Assembly: GCF_001427865.1 (NCBI RefSeq)
Contig: NZ_LMHH01000003.1
Coordinates: 248,256 to 312,255, forward strand
DNA length: 64,000 nucleotides
Direction: 5' to 3'
Origin: Altererythrobacter sp. Root672
Lineage (GTDB): Bacteria > Pseudomonadota > Alphaproteobacteria > Sphingomonadales > Sphingomonadaceae
Shown: piece after piece, positions 7,578 to 17,795 of the stretch
Position numbering within the stretch: the stretch's first letter is position 1
How the letters are laid out: every line of letters starts with the position of its first letter
Made by a program: the position numbers and the translations under genes
Notes under the pieces: generated by a model
Seen by the model: only the letters and a program-made list of their open reading frames with translations
Databases searched by the model: none
What the model was told of the DNA's origin: nothing

Positions 7578-10433
7578 TTAGTGCGCTGCGTCCCAGCTAA
7601 GGCCGGTGCCGATCTCGATCCCGAGCGGTACATCAAGCTCCACCGAGGGCAGCGCTGCCTCGGCCATCACTCGCTCGATCACCGGCGAAGCTGCCGCAAC
7701 ATCGCCTTCGGGCAACTCGAACACCAGTTCGTCGTGCACCTGCAGCAGCATCTTGACCTCGCCCAGCCCGGCGTCAGCCAGGGCCGCCGGCATCCGCGCC
7801 ATCGCGCGTTTGATGATGTCGGCGCTGGTGCCCTGGATTGGCGCGTTGATGGCGGCGCGTTCGGCGCCTTGGCGTTCGTGCGGGATCTTGGCGCTGATCC
7901 GCGGGAACCAGGTCTTGCGGCCGAACAGCGTCTCCGAATAGCCGCGTTCACGCACGCTCTCGAGCGTGTGGACGATATAGCGCTGGATGCCGGGGAAGCG
8001 CTGGAAGTAGCGATCGATCACCGCCTGCGCCTCGTCCGCCTCGACGCCGAGACGACCCGCCAAGCCCCAGCGGCTGATGCCGTAGAGAATCGCGAAGTTG
8101 ATCGTCTTGGCGCGCGCGCGAGTGTCGCGGTCGACCGTGCCGTACATCTCCTGCGCGGTGCGCGCATGGATGTCCTCACCGGCGGCGAAAGCTTCCTTGA
8201 GCGGTGGCACGTCGGCCATGTGCGCGGCAAGGCGTAGCTCGATCTGCGAGTAGTCGGCGGCGAGCAGCACGTTGCCAGGCTCGGCCACGAACGCCTCGCG
8301 AATGCGGCGACCAATGGCGGTGCGGATCGGGATATTCTGCAGGTTCGGGTCGGTCGACGACAGCCGCCCGGTCTGCGCACCGACCAGGCTGTAGCAAGTG
8401 TGCACGCGCCCCGTGGCCGGGTTGATCGCCGCCTGCAGCGCCTCGGTGTAAGTGCTGCGCAGCTTTGAATGCTGGCGCCAGTCGAGCACCAGCCGGGCGA
8501 CCGGAGCGCCCTGGTTCGCGAGTTGTTCGAGGATCGCCTGGTCCGTCGAATACTGTCCGCTCTTGCCCTTGCGCCCGCCTTTGTAGCCCATCTTGTTGAA
8601 CAGAATATCGCCGAGCTGGGCGGGGCTGCCGATGGTGAACTGCTGTCCGCAGCATTCGTAGATCTCGCCCTCGATCCGGGCGATTTCCTTGGCGAACTCC
8701 TCCGACAATCCGGCGAGGGCCTGGCGGTCGACCTTGATCCCGTTGCGCTCCATCTGTGCGACGACCGGGATCAGCGGCCGATCGACACGCTGGTAGACCC
8801 GCGTGCCGTTCTCCAGCGCCAGTCGCGGCTTGAGCGTCTTGTACAGGCGCCAGGTCACGTCGGCGTCCTCGGCCGCGTATTCGGTGGCCTTGGTAAGCGG
8901 AACTTCGCCGAAGGGGATCGCCTTCTTGCCGGTGCCGCAAATGTCCTTGAAGGTCAGCGTGGTGTGGCCGAGGTGGCGGGTCGCAAGCTCATCCATCCCG
9001 TGACCGCCGCCGATCCCGTCTTCCGAGCGGCCGGCGTCAAGGTCGAAGCTGATCACCATCGTGTCGTCGACCGGTGCGACTTGAACGCCGTTCCGGGCAA
9101 AGATGTTGAGATCGTACTTCACGTTCTGGCCGACCTTGAGGACGGCTTCGCTCTCAAGCAGCGGCTTGAGCGCGGAGAGCGCAGCGGCCTTGTCGATCTG
9201 CACCGGCCGTTCGGCGAACATGTCGGTCCCGCCGTGGGCGAGCGGGATGTAGCAAGCATCGTTCGGGCCGAGCGCCAGGCTGATACCGGTTAGCTCTGCC
9301 CGCATGGCGTCGAGGTCGCTGGTCTCGGTGTCGATCGCGACCAGGCGGGCGTGGAACGCGCGGCCAATCCAGTGTTCGAGCCGCTCCATCGACTGCACGC
9401 ATTCGTAAGTGCTGCGATCCACCGCTGGCCATTCGGGCAAGGGCTGGCGGTTGCCTTCGGGGGAGACGGGCGCACCGGCGGTCTCGGGCTTCGCAGGATT
9501 GAGCTGCGTTGGCCGGTCGGGGCTGCCGCGGCCATCGCCCAGGCGCTTGAGCAGGCTGGTGAAGCCATGCGTTTCGAGGAACTGCGCCAGCGGTTCTTGC
9601 GGTGTTGGCTTGAGCACGAACTCGTCGAGCGGCATTGGCAGCTCGCAATCTTCCTTGAGCTGGACCAGCACCCGGCTGAGCTCGGCCATCGAGCGGCCTT
9701 CGATCAGGCGTTCCTTCAGCTTGCCGGGCTTCATTGATGGCGCCGCGTCGAGCGCGCCTTGCAGCGATCCATAGTCCTGGATCAGCTTGCTCGCAGTCTT
9801 GGGGCCGATGCCGTAGATGCCGGGCACGTTGTCGACTGCGTCGCCCATCAGCGCCAGCACGTCGCCAACCAGCTCGGGCGGGACGCCGAACTTCTCGATC
9901 ACCTCGGGGATGTCGATCCGCTGGTTCTTCATCGTATCGAGCATGTCGATGCAGCCACCGTCGTGGCCGTCATGCGGCTCGGCGCACCGGCCGACCAGTT
10001 GCATCAGGTCCTTGTCGGAACTGACGATGGTTACGTCCCACCCGCGCCGCGTGGCTTCCTTCGCGTAGGAGGCTATCAGGTCGTCGGCCTCGAGGTTGTC
10101 CTCCTCGATGCACGGCAAGCTGAACGCGCGCGTGGCGTCGCGGATCAGCGGGAACTGCGGGACCAGGTCCTCGGGCGGCGGAGGACGGTTGGCCTTGTAC
10201 TGGTCGTAGAGGTCATTGCGGAAGCTGTGCGAGCCCTTGTCGAGGATCACTGCGAGGTGCGTGGGGCCGTCGGCCTTGTCGAGGTCGTCAGCCAGCTTCC
10301 AGAGCATCGTGGTGTAGCCATAGACCGCGCCGACCGGCACGCCGTGCGGGTTCGTGAGCGGCGGCAGGCGGTGATAGGCGCGGAAGATATAGGCCGAACC
10401 GTCGACCAGGTAGAGATGCTGTTTGTCGGCCAT
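7578..10433 (-). CDS. polA: DNA polymerase I
   Basis: Family A DNA polymerase of 951 residues used in repair and Okazaki fragment processing. The N-terminal 5'-3' exonuclease begins LYLVDGSAYIFRAYH and includes DKDLMQLV and the GDAVDNVPGIYGIGPKTA helix-hairpin-helix block. The middle 3'-5' proofreading domain keeps the metal residues (IDTETSDLD near residue 366, NVKYDLNIF, YAAEDADVTW). The polymerase domain shows LLAADYSQIELRLAAH, RARAKTINFAILYG (O helix) and LLQVHDELVFE. All three activities look intact. The start is the ATG at 10433, and the downstream neighbour is the convergent ATPase gene. Confidence 0.97.
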   Translation of the reverse strand: MADKQHLYLVDGSAYIFRAYHRLPPLTNPHGVPVGAVYGYTTMLWKLADDLDKADGPTHLAVILDKGSHSFRNDLYDQYKANRPPPPEDLVPQFPLIRDATRAFSLPCIEEDNLEADDLIASYAKEATRRGWDVTIVSSDKDLMQLVGRCAEPHDGHDGGCIDMLDTMKNQRIDIPEVIEKFGVPPELVGDVLALMGDAVDNVPGIYGIGPKTASKLIQDYGSLQGALDAAPSMKPGKLKERLIEGRSMAELSRVLVQLKEDCELPMPLDEFVLKPTPQEPLAQFLETHGFTSLLKRLGDGRGSPDRPTQLNPAKPETAGAPVSPEGNRQPLPEWPAVDRSTYECVQSMERLEHWIGRAFHARLVAIDTETSDLDAMRAELTGISLALGPNDACYIPLAHGGTDMFAERPVQIDKAAALSALKPLLESEAVLKVGQNVKYDLNIFARNGVQVAPVDDTMVISFDLDAGRSEDGIGGGHGMDELATRHLGHTTLTFKDICGTGKKAIPFGEVPLTKATEYAAEDADVTWRLYKTLKPRLALENGTRVYQRVDRPLIPVVAQMERNGIKVDRQALAGLSEEFAKEIARIEGEIYECCGQQFTIGSPAQLGDILFNKMGYKGGRKGKSGQYSTDQAILEQLANQGAPVARLVLDWRQHSKLRSTYTEALQAAINPATGRVHTCYSLVGAQTGRLSSTDPNLQNIPIRTAIGRRIREAFVAEPGNVLLAADYSQIELRLAAHMADVPPLKEAFAAGEDIHARTAQEMYGTVDRDTRARAKTINFAILYGISRWGLAGRLGVEADEAQAVIDRYFQRFPGIQRYIVHTLESVRERGYSETLFGRKTWFPRISAKIPHERQGAERAAINAPIQGTSADIIKRAMARMPAALADAGLGEVKMLLQVHDELVFELPEGDVAAASPVIERVMAEAALPSVELDVPLGIEIGTGLSWDAAH

Positions 10434-10620
10434 GGCGGACTGTTAGGGCCTGTCTCGGCTTGCGGCAACGGGGGAGGGCTCATGCCGCGATCCGGGCGCA
10501 GGGTTGCCTTGCCACAAAGTTGCCATTATTTCTCAAGTCCGAAATTCGCTTTCGGTGGATTTCCGCGCCTGCTCCGCAAGGGGTGTGCGTTCTGGTTTCG
10601 CTGTTTAAGGATATAAAAAC

Positions 10621-10893
10621 ATGCGCAAGATCGTTCTCGCCGCCGCAATTGCCGGCGCAGCCCTCTCGCTCGCAGCTTGCTCGGAAAGCACTGAAGACGC
10701 TGCCACCGACGCTGCTGACTCGGCCATGGCCGACACTGAAGCCAACGTCGAAGCTGCCGGTGAAGCCGTTGGCGATGCCGCTACTGCCGCGACCGAAGCC
10801 GCCGCTGATGTCGGGGCTGCCGCGACCGATGCTGCTGCCACGGCCGAAGCCGACGTGCAGGGCGAATCCACCGAGGCTGCCAAGGCCGACTGA
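10621..10893 (+). CDS. Small Ala-rich lipoprotein
   Basis: A 90-residue protein with a lipoprotein signal (MRKIVLAAAIAGAALSLAAC, lipobox LAAC, lipidated cysteine at position 20). The mature part is almost entirely Ala, Glu, Asp and Thr in a loose AAxDAAxxA pattern, which would form an acidic amphipathic helix, somewhat like LEA-type or entericidin-like peptides. AAGGA lies ten bases before the ATG. It is closely followed by a strong terminator, so it is a monocistronic unit. Function unknown; similar small Ala-rich lipoproteins are often linked to envelope stress, but nothing here proves it. Confidence 0.75.
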   Translation: MRKIVLAAAIAGAALSLAACSESTEDAATDAADSAMADTEANVEAAGEAVGDAATAATEAAADVGAAATDAAATAEADVQGESTEAAKAD

Positions 10894-10919
10894 TCGGCCT
10901 GAAGTAAGCTATTCGAAGG

Positions 10920-10950
10920 GGGCGTGGCCGCGAGGCCGCGCCCTTTTCTT
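10920..10950 (+). terminator. Rho-independent terminator after the small lipoprotein gene
   Basis: GGGCGTGGCC (10920-10929) pairs with GGCCGCGCCC (10934-10943) around a GCGA tetraloop, one G-T pair, then TTTTCTT. It overlaps the last codon of the convergent beta-lactamase-like gene. Confidence 0.88.
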
Positions 10951-11965
10951 ATTTGCCGGCGCTGTTGGCGTAAGTGGCGTTGGTCCACTGGCGCGTCGAC
11001 TGGGTGCCGTACCCGTCATAGATCGCCCGGGCGATATTGGCGATCCGGGCTTCCCGGTTCAGGCGGGTGCCCTGGCCGGTCACATAAATAGCGAGCGCAA
11101 TCGCGCGGCCATCGGGCATGGTGATAATGCCGATGTCGCTTGAAGTGTTGTTGAGCGAGCCGGTCTTGTGCGCCACGCGAGCGTCGGCGGGCATGAGCGC
11201 CGGGATGCGGCGGGTACCGGTGCGGCACCGCTCCATCGCGTCGATGATCACGTAGCGGCTCGAAGCGCTGAGCCACTGGCCCTGGTAGATTCCGCTCAAC
11301 AGCTTGACCATGTCGCGCGGGGTGGCGCTGTCACGAATGTCGATATGCGCGGCAGGATTGAACTCGCCGTCGTCGCGCACCAGCGTGGCGATGTCGCGGG
11401 TGAGGTTGAAGTTCTGGATCCCGGCGCGGCGTGCCCAGTCGTTGACCTTGGACGGTCCGCCCACGGCGGCCAGGAGCGCGTCCGTCGCCTGGTTGTTGCT
11501 GCGCGTGATCATCATGTCGATCAGCGCACGGGCGCTATAGGACTCGCCGGCGCGAACCGGTGCAATCCGGCTTGAGAAGGGCTTCGAAGCGACCGGCATC
11601 ATCATCGGAAACTGGCTGTCGAGAGACCAGCGGCCCCGGTCAACGCCTTCAAGGAAGGTAGCGGCGATGGCGATCTTGCTGGTGCTGGCCATCGGAAAGC
11701 GCTCGTCGCCCAGGACGCCGATCTCTTGTCCGGTGGTGAGGTCAACCGCCGCCACGCCGATGCGGCCTTGCGACCCTTCGGCGATCAGCGCGATCTGCTG
11801 GGCGAGCGCGTTGTCGTAAGTGGCGGAGAAATCACGGGGCGCCCGAAGCTCGGTGCCGAACGCATTGTCGAACCGGGATTCAAGCGGTTGGCCCTGCGCG
11901 AGCGCAGGCGTGGCGACGGCCAGCAAAAGGCCGGCGACCATCCGTCCTATGAAGCGCAATGTCAT
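10949..11965 (-). CDS. Class A beta-lactamase-like serine hydrolase with altered active-site residues
   Basis: Exported 338-residue protein (signal peptide MTLRFIGRMVAGLLLAVATPALAQ) of the class A beta-lactamase / Beta-lactamase2 fold. The nucleophile motif is STSK in FPMASTSKIAIA, and the third motif is KTG in VAHKTGSLNN. The second motif reads SNN instead of SDN (ITRSNNQATDALL). In the omega loop, RDDGEFN aligns with the usual RxEPELN, keeping R164, N170 and the RD of D179 but with Asp in place of the general base Glu166. This could lower or change hydrolysis, so it may be a weak beta-lactamase or another serine hydrolase acting in the periplasm. A resistance phenotype should not be assumed. 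Confidence 0.8.
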   Translation of the reverse strand: MTLRFIGRMVAGLLLAVATPALAQGQPLESRFDNAFGTELRAPRDFSATYDNALAQQIALIAEGSQGRIGVAAVDLTTGQEIGVLGDERFPMASTSKIAIAATFLEGVDRGRWSLDSQFPMMMPVASKPFSSRIAPVRAGESYSARALIDMMITRSNNQATDALLAAVGGPSKVNDWARRAGIQNFNLTRDIATLVRDDGEFNPAAHIDIRDSATPRDMVKLLSGIYQGQWLSASSRYVIIDAMERCRTGTRRIPALMPADARVAHKTGSLNNTSSDIGIITMPDGRAIALAIYVTGQGTRLNREARIANIARAIYDGYGTQSTRQWTNATYANSAGK

Positions 11966-12085
11966 GACCCCTGCTTATACCCTCAAATATTGTCAGAATC
12001 TTAACCACGCTGGAGCTTGGCGTAACCAGATTCGCGACGAACGGAGTCTCGACGGCGGCAAACCGCTGATTTTGGCGGAACTTGC

Positions 12086-12832
12086 TCAGTTCGGCTTGCG
12101 CAGCCGTAGCGCGAATTGGTCGGTTTTTCCGCGGATCGTGGGGTCGAAGACGTTGGCGGTTCGGGGGTCGTCGGGTCGTTTGTAGAGGTCGCTCTGGGCC
12201 TCCACGACAAAGCCTGCGTTGGTCAGGGCCGCTATCGCGGCCGCCTTGTCGATCCGATGGATCGAGTTGGCCGCGGTCGTACCGCTACCGTCGGCGGCGC
12301 TGTGGTCCACCACCACCAGAGTGCCGCCGGGCTTGAGCGCGTCGAACAGGGCGGCGATGGATTTGGCGGCCGTGTCGGGCGGGAAGGCTCCGAGGTAGAG
12401 ATCGTGCAGGTTCTGCACCGTGATGATCGTGTCGAGCTTTTCCGGGAAGGGCGGTGCCGCGACTGGCCCGCGCAACGCAGCGACGTTGGCGCGGCCAGCC
12501 ACGGCGGCGTTTTGCTCGTCACCATAGGCCGCGCGGAAGGCGATGAATTCGTCCGGCTGGAAGGCATAGACTTTGCCCTGGGGTCCGACTGCCGTGGCCA
12601 GCAGCCTCGTCCAGTAGCCGCCGCCCATGATGTAATCGCCGACCTTCTCGCCTGGATCGATCTCGGCGAACGCCAGCAGCTCAGCGGGGTGGCGGGCCGC
12701 ATCGCGTTCCTTGTCTGCCGCCGGCCGCTGCGCATCGGCGAGAGCTGCGGCATAGTCGGAGGGTTCGTTGGCGGCGGCTGCGGGGACGCTGACGGTTAAG
12801 GCCAGCGCGAATAGGGCTAAAGTCGAGCGCAT
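12086..12832 (-). CDS. Exported SAM-dependent methyltransferase-like protein (COG4798 type)
   Basis: 248 residues with a clear signal peptide (LALFALALTVSVPAAAANE). The mature part has a methyltransferase fold: motif I is GDYIMGGGYWTRLLA, followed by GKVYAFQPDEF at strand beta-2, NLHDLYLGAFP, and LKPGGTLVVVDHSA at the motif III/IV region. It matches the predicted periplasmic methyltransferase family COG4798 as I remember it. S-adenosylmethionine is not expected in the periplasm, so the true ligand or reaction is open. It stands alone between the beta-lactamase-like gene and a REP element. C-terminal reading continues to LRKPN. Confidence 0.75.
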   Translation of the reverse strand: MRSTLALFALALTVSVPAAAANEPSDYAAALADAQRPAADKERDAARHPAELLAFAEIDPGEKVGDYIMGGGYWTRLLATAVGPQGKVYAFQPDEFIAFRAAYGDEQNAAVAGRANVAALRGPVAAPPFPEKLDTIITVQNLHDLYLGAFPPDTAAKSIAALFDALKPGGTLVVVDHSAADGSGTTAANSIHRIDKAAAIAALTNAGFVVEAQSDLYKRPDDPRTANVFDPTIRGKTDQFALRLRKPN

Positions 12833-12901
12833 GAGGACGTCCTCTCTTGGCTTTTGCCCATCCTATCACGGGGATGGGCGCTCGCAAGGATGTCGCGCTA
12901 C

Positions 12902-12973
12902 GGTGGTTCGACGAGCTCACCACGAACGGGCTTAAGGTTGCGACCCCCGTTCGTCCTGAGCTTGTCGAAGGAC
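12902..12973. repeat. REP-like palindromic repeat pair (copy 1)
   Basis: Two hairpin-forming units in inverted orientation: one reads GGTTCGACGAGCTCACCACG and the other CGTTCGTCCTGAGCTTGTCG, separated by about 15 bases. Each unit can fold by itself (GTGGT/ACCAC and GTCCT/AGGAC arms). The same pair occurs at 40107-40178 and 54849-54921. It ends just before the stop codon of pcm. Confidence 0.8.
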
Positions 12974-12979
12974 GACTGC

Positions 12980-13621
12980 CTATCGTCCATGTGCGCCGAT
13001 CAACGGCACGAAGCGCACGTTGCCGAGGTCATGCTCGATCCATTCCTCCTCGCCAGTGCGCCTGAGGCAGAGCAGCGTCTGCAAGCCAGTGCCCCCCACT
13101 GGTACCACCAGTCTACCGCCGATCGCGAGTTGCCATTTGAGCGGTTCGGGCACTCTGTCGCCGCCGGCCGAGACGAGGATCGCATCGAAAGGCGCCATGT
13201 CGGGCAGGCCAACGCTGCCATCGCCAGTAATCACCGTGACGTTAGGGTATCCGCCCTCGAGCAGCCGCTCGCGCGCACTCTCGGCCAGAGTCGGATGCCG
13301 CTCAATCGCGAACACGCTGCTGGCAATCTGCGCCATCACCGCCGCCGCGTAGCCCGAGCCGGCGCCGACCTCGAGCACGCGGTCACCGGGCGCTACGCCC
13401 GCCGCCTCTATCATCAGCGCGAGGACATAGGGCTGCGAGATGGTTTGCTCCTCGCCGATCGGCAGCGGGCCATCGGAATAAGCGAATTCCAGCAGCCGCT
13501 CGGGCACGAATTGCTCTCGTGGGACCTCGCCCATCGCGGCCAGCACCCGCGCGTTGCGGATGCCGCGCGCCTTGAGTTGGCGTTCGACCATCGCAGCGCG
13601 CTGGTGGGCAAATGAGGTCAC
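12980..13621 (-). CDS. pcm: Protein-L-isoaspartate O-methyltransferase family protein
   Basis: 213-residue SAM methyltransferase that repairs isoaspartyl residues in damaged proteins. It starts MTSFAHQRAAMVERQLKARG, has QTISQPYVLALMIEA (the family substrate/SAM block), SAM motif I VLEVGAGSGYAAAVMAQ, FAIERHPTLAE and ITGDGSVGLPDMAPFDAILV. The length fits the family. Some alphaproteobacterial members are divergent and may act on other substrates. The next gene upstream on the same strand (13631) ends only ten bases away, so the two may be cotranscribed. Confidence 0.9.
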   Translation of the reverse strand: MTSFAHQRAAMVERQLKARGIRNARVLAAMGEVPREQFVPERLLEFAYSDGPLPIGEEQTISQPYVLALMIEAAGVAPGDRVLEVGAGSGYAAAVMAQIASSVFAIERHPTLAESARERLLEGGYPNVTVITGDGSVGLPDMAPFDAILVSAGGDRVPEPLKWQLAIGGRLVVPVGGTGLQTLLCLRRTGEEEWIEHDLGNVRFVPLIGAHGR

Positions 13622-13630
13622 GAGTTTACG

Positions 13631-14038
13631 TCAAGCGGCGGCGAGCACCCGCTCGATCTCCTTAATCGGTGAGTTGGTTAAATCCTTGGCGACTTCGCCC
13701 AGGATCCGGCTCTGCACTTCCTTGTGACAGCGCTGGCGGATCTGACCCAGAGTGCGCGGATCGGCGGCAATCACGAGGTCCTCTAACTGGCCGTTGAGAG
13801 CCCGTGCATTGAGCCACTCCGCGATGGCCGCGCCGTGGGCGAGCTCGTCGAGATTGGTGCTGTTGTTGGGTGCTCCCCTGCGATCCTGGTGGCGGATTCC
13901 GGCGCTGAAGTTGGTGAGTTCCAGGTCCAGTTCCTGTTCGCGCTCCAGCTTGGGATCGAACGCCTGCCCGATGTTGCGCATCAGCACGAATTGCTCGCCA
14001 TTGGCGAGCGCGACGAGGGCCTGGTGGGGGATCTTCAT
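13631..14038 (-). CDS. Host attachment protein (baeRF-like family)
   Basis: 135-residue protein that begins MKIPHQALVALANGEQFVLM and continues with DELAHGAAIAEWLN, LVIAADPRTLGQIRQ and SRILGEVAKDLTNSP. This matches the family named 'protein required for attachment to host cells', which is related to archaeal-type release factor (eRF1) domain proteins. The name comes from a plant-associated bacterium and says little about function; a ribosome-linked or stress role is equally possible. It is likely the first gene of a pair with pcm. Confidence 0.75.
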   Translation of the reverse strand: MKIPHQALVALANGEQFVLMRNIGQAFDPKLEREQELDLELTNFSAGIRHQDRRGAPNNSTNLDELAHGAAIAEWLNARALNGQLEDLVIAADPRTLGQIRQRCHKEVQSRILGEVAKDLTNSPIKEIERVLAAA

Positions 14039-14104
14039 GGCTTGCGCTCTCCTGTCTGTTCACCCAGCCTAACGGGCGAGTGGCGTGCAAGGTCCGGACA
14101 AAAG

Positions 14105-14134
14105 AAGAGGGCCGGAGGATCGCTCCTCCGGCCC
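14105..14134 (-). terminator. Intrinsic terminator of groESL
   Basis: A perfect 11-bp stem GGGCCGGAGGA / TCCTCCGGCCC (14109-14134) with a 4-base loop. Read on the minus strand it is followed by TCTTCTTTT, downstream of the groEL stop; the plus-strand side also has a T-rich tail, so it may act in both directions. Confidence 0.85.
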
Positions 14135-14161
14135 TTCCTTATTTTGGCTGAGAGCCTGGGC

Positions 14162-15832
<1,671 letters not shown>

Positions 15833-15850
15833 CTAAAGGGAGCGGCTGGA

Positions 15851-16138
15851 TCAGCCGACGATCCCCATGATGTCGCTTTCCTTCATGATCAGCAGGTCTT
15901 CGCCGTTGAGCTTGACCTCGGTGCCCGACCATTTGCCGAACAGCACGCGGTCGCCCGGCTTGACGTCGAGCGGGGTGACCTTGCCGTCTTCGGCGCGCGA
16001 GCCCGAACCGACGGCGACGACTTCGCCCTCGCTCGGCTTTTCCTTGGCGCTGTCGGGGATGATGATGCCACCGGCCGTCTTTTCTTCGGCCTCAATGCGG
16101 CGGACCAGAACGCGGTCGTGCAGCGGACGGAATGCCAT
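15851..16138 (-). CDS. groS: Co-chaperonin GroES
   Basis: 10-kDa lid of the chaperonin, 95 residues: [20 protein letters not shown], mobile loop [18 protein letters not shown], then [21 protein letters not shown] start it at the ATG at 16138, which has AGAGG upstream; a start at 16156 would add six residues not found in the family. First gene of groESL. Confidence 0.97.
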   Translation of the reverse strand: MAFRPLHDRVLVRRIEAEEKTAGGIIIPDSAKEKPSEGEVVAVGSGSRAEDGKVTPLDVKPGDRVLFGKWSGTEVKLNGEDLLIMKESDIMGIVG

Positions 16139-16174
16139 GTGTATGACCTCTTCCAATAGGATTGTTAAACACGA

Positions 16175-16201
16175 TTGGCACTCTCACGTGGAGAGTGCCA
16201 G
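16175..16201 (-). promoter_or_regulatory. CIRCE operator (HrcA binding site)
   Basis: TTGGCACTC - 9 bases - GAGTGCCAG matches the CIRCE consensus TTAGCACTC-N9-GAGTGCTAA with symmetric changes. It lies between the promoter and the groES start, where HrcA would repress heat-shock transcription. Confidence 0.95.
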
Positions 16202-16208
16202 CGGGGCG

Positions 16209-16237
16209 CATATGGTTGGGCGGTCCGGAGGCGTCAA
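16209..16237 (-). promoter_or_regulatory. Sigma-70-type promoter of groESL
   Basis: On the minus strand TTGACG (16232-16237) and CATATG (16209-16214) are separated by exactly 17 bases. The expected start point falls at the edge of the CIRCE element, so HrcA binding would block initiation. Confidence 0.75.
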
Positions 16238-16259
16238 CACCCCGGCACAAAGAATCTCG

Positions 16260-17636
16260 TCAGGCCGGTAGCAGCCCGAGACGAGCGCGCCGGCTCCAGC
16301 GCCAGATCATTGGCAAGGCCACCGCCACCAGGCCAACGGCTAGGCCGAACCAGATTCCGAGTCCTTCCAGCGGCGTGAAGAAGCCGAGCACCACCGCCGT
16401 GCCGAGTCCGGGCACCCAATAGCCGAACAGGGCAATGAGCATCGGCACCCGCGTATCCTGCAACCCGCGGAGCGAGCCGGCGGTCACCGCCTGCAAGCCG
16501 TCGAACAATTGGAACGCCGCTGCCACGGCCATGAACCGCACGGCATAGGCGACCAGCGTGGCGTTGGCGGCCGCATGGGGATCGACATAGATGCCGAGCA
16601 GCAACCTCGGCGCGAACAGCATGAACGAGGCGGTCACCAGCATGAAGGCGCACCCGGTGGCGATCGCCACCCAGCCAGAGCGGCCGACCGCTTGCGGATC
16701 GCCCCGGCCGTAGTGGTAGCCGACCCGGATGGTCGCGGCCTGGCCGATCCCGAACGGAATCTGGAAGGCGAGAGCGGCGATCTGCAAAGCTATGGTGTGA
16801 GCGGCCAGTTGAGAGGCGCTGATCAGGCCCATCAGGAACGCCGCCCCGCTGAACAGGCCGGCCTCCGCCAGAATCGCCAACGCCACCGGCAGGCCCGTCC
16901 GCACAAGCTCGCGGAAGCGCGACCATTCCGAGCGCCACCAGTTGCCGAACAGCTGATAGCGCCGCAGCCGCCGGTCCGAACGGATCGCCGTGACGTAAGC
17001 GGCGAGCATGAAGATCGCGGTCAGCACACTCGCCAGGGCCGACCCCTCCAGCCCGAGCGCGGGGGCGCCGAGATTACCGAACACGAACGCATAGTTGCCC
17101 AGCGCGGCAATGCCGATGGCCAGCGCCGTGATCGCGGTGGCGAACAGCGGTCGGCCGAGCGCCGATACCACCGAACGCAGCACGTTGGCGAGGATCATCG
17201 GCACCATGGCCCACATGATTACCCGCATGAAACCGCCGGCCCGCTCGGCGATGCGCGGCTCCTGTCCAGCCAGCAGCATGACTTCGTGCCCGAAGAAGCA
17301 CACGACCATGCCCAGCAGGCCGCAGGCGAAGCCCAGCCACAGCGCCATGCGCGCGCTCCGCCGCACTTCGCGCGCTGCGTGGCGGCGGCGGCCGAGCTCA
17401 GTGGCGATCAGCGCCGCGACCATCCCGGTCAGTCCGGAGAAGCACCACATCATCAACCCGAACAGCGCAATTGAAAGGCTCGAAGCCGCGAGCGCTTCCT
17501 CTCCCAGGCGGGCGACGAAGATCACGTCGATCGCATAGACCAGCATCTGCAGTAGGTTGGCGGCCGCCAGCGGCCCCGCGATACGCAGGGTCGCGGCCAG
17601 TTCGCCGCGCCAAGTCAGAGGGGAGGTCTCGAACAT
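16260..17636 (-). CDS. MATE family efflux transporter
   Basis: 458-residue multidrug and toxic-compound extrusion pump (NorM-like) in the inner membrane, with about twelve hydrophobic segments in two homologous halves. The N-terminal half begins LRIAGPLAAANLLQMLVYAI and the second half ELVRTGLPVALAILAEAGLF; GYHYGRGDPQAVGRSGW follows. The open frame runs further upstream, but that part is antisense to the cytochrome c gene and is not family-like, so I use the ATG at 17636. Substrate unknown. It is divergent from the cytochrome c gene. Confidence 0.88.
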   Translation of the reverse strand: MFETSPLTWRGELAATLRIAGPLAAANLLQMLVYAIDVIFVARLGEEALAASSLSIALFGLMMWCFSGLTGMVAALIATELGRRRHAAREVRRSARMALWLGFACGLLGMVVCFFGHEVMLLAGQEPRIAERAGGFMRVIMWAMVPMILANVLRSVVSALGRPLFATAITALAIGIAALGNYAFVFGNLGAPALGLEGSALASVLTAIFMLAAYVTAIRSDRRLRRYQLFGNWWRSEWSRFRELVRTGLPVALAILAEAGLFSGAAFLMGLISASQLAAHTIALQIAALAFQIPFGIGQAATIRVGYHYGRGDPQAVGRSGWVAIATGCAFMLVTASFMLFAPRLLLGIYVDPHAAANATLVAYAVRFMAVAAAFQLFDGLQAVTAGSLRGLQDTRVPMLIALFGYWVPGLGTAVVLGFFTPLEGLGIWFGLAVGLVAVALPMIWRWSRRARLGLLPA

Positions 17637-17795
17637 GAAGCCGGCCCGGATAGGCGCGGCCGAGGTGCGGCGAAAGTCGGGATGTATCCCTATTGCGACG
17701 TTTCGCACCCTTGTGCGGCCCGCTGGCCACAAGCTCTTCCTATCCGGAAAATCACGCGATAGAGGGCAGGCGAGTTCTCCTAAAGGGATGCATTG

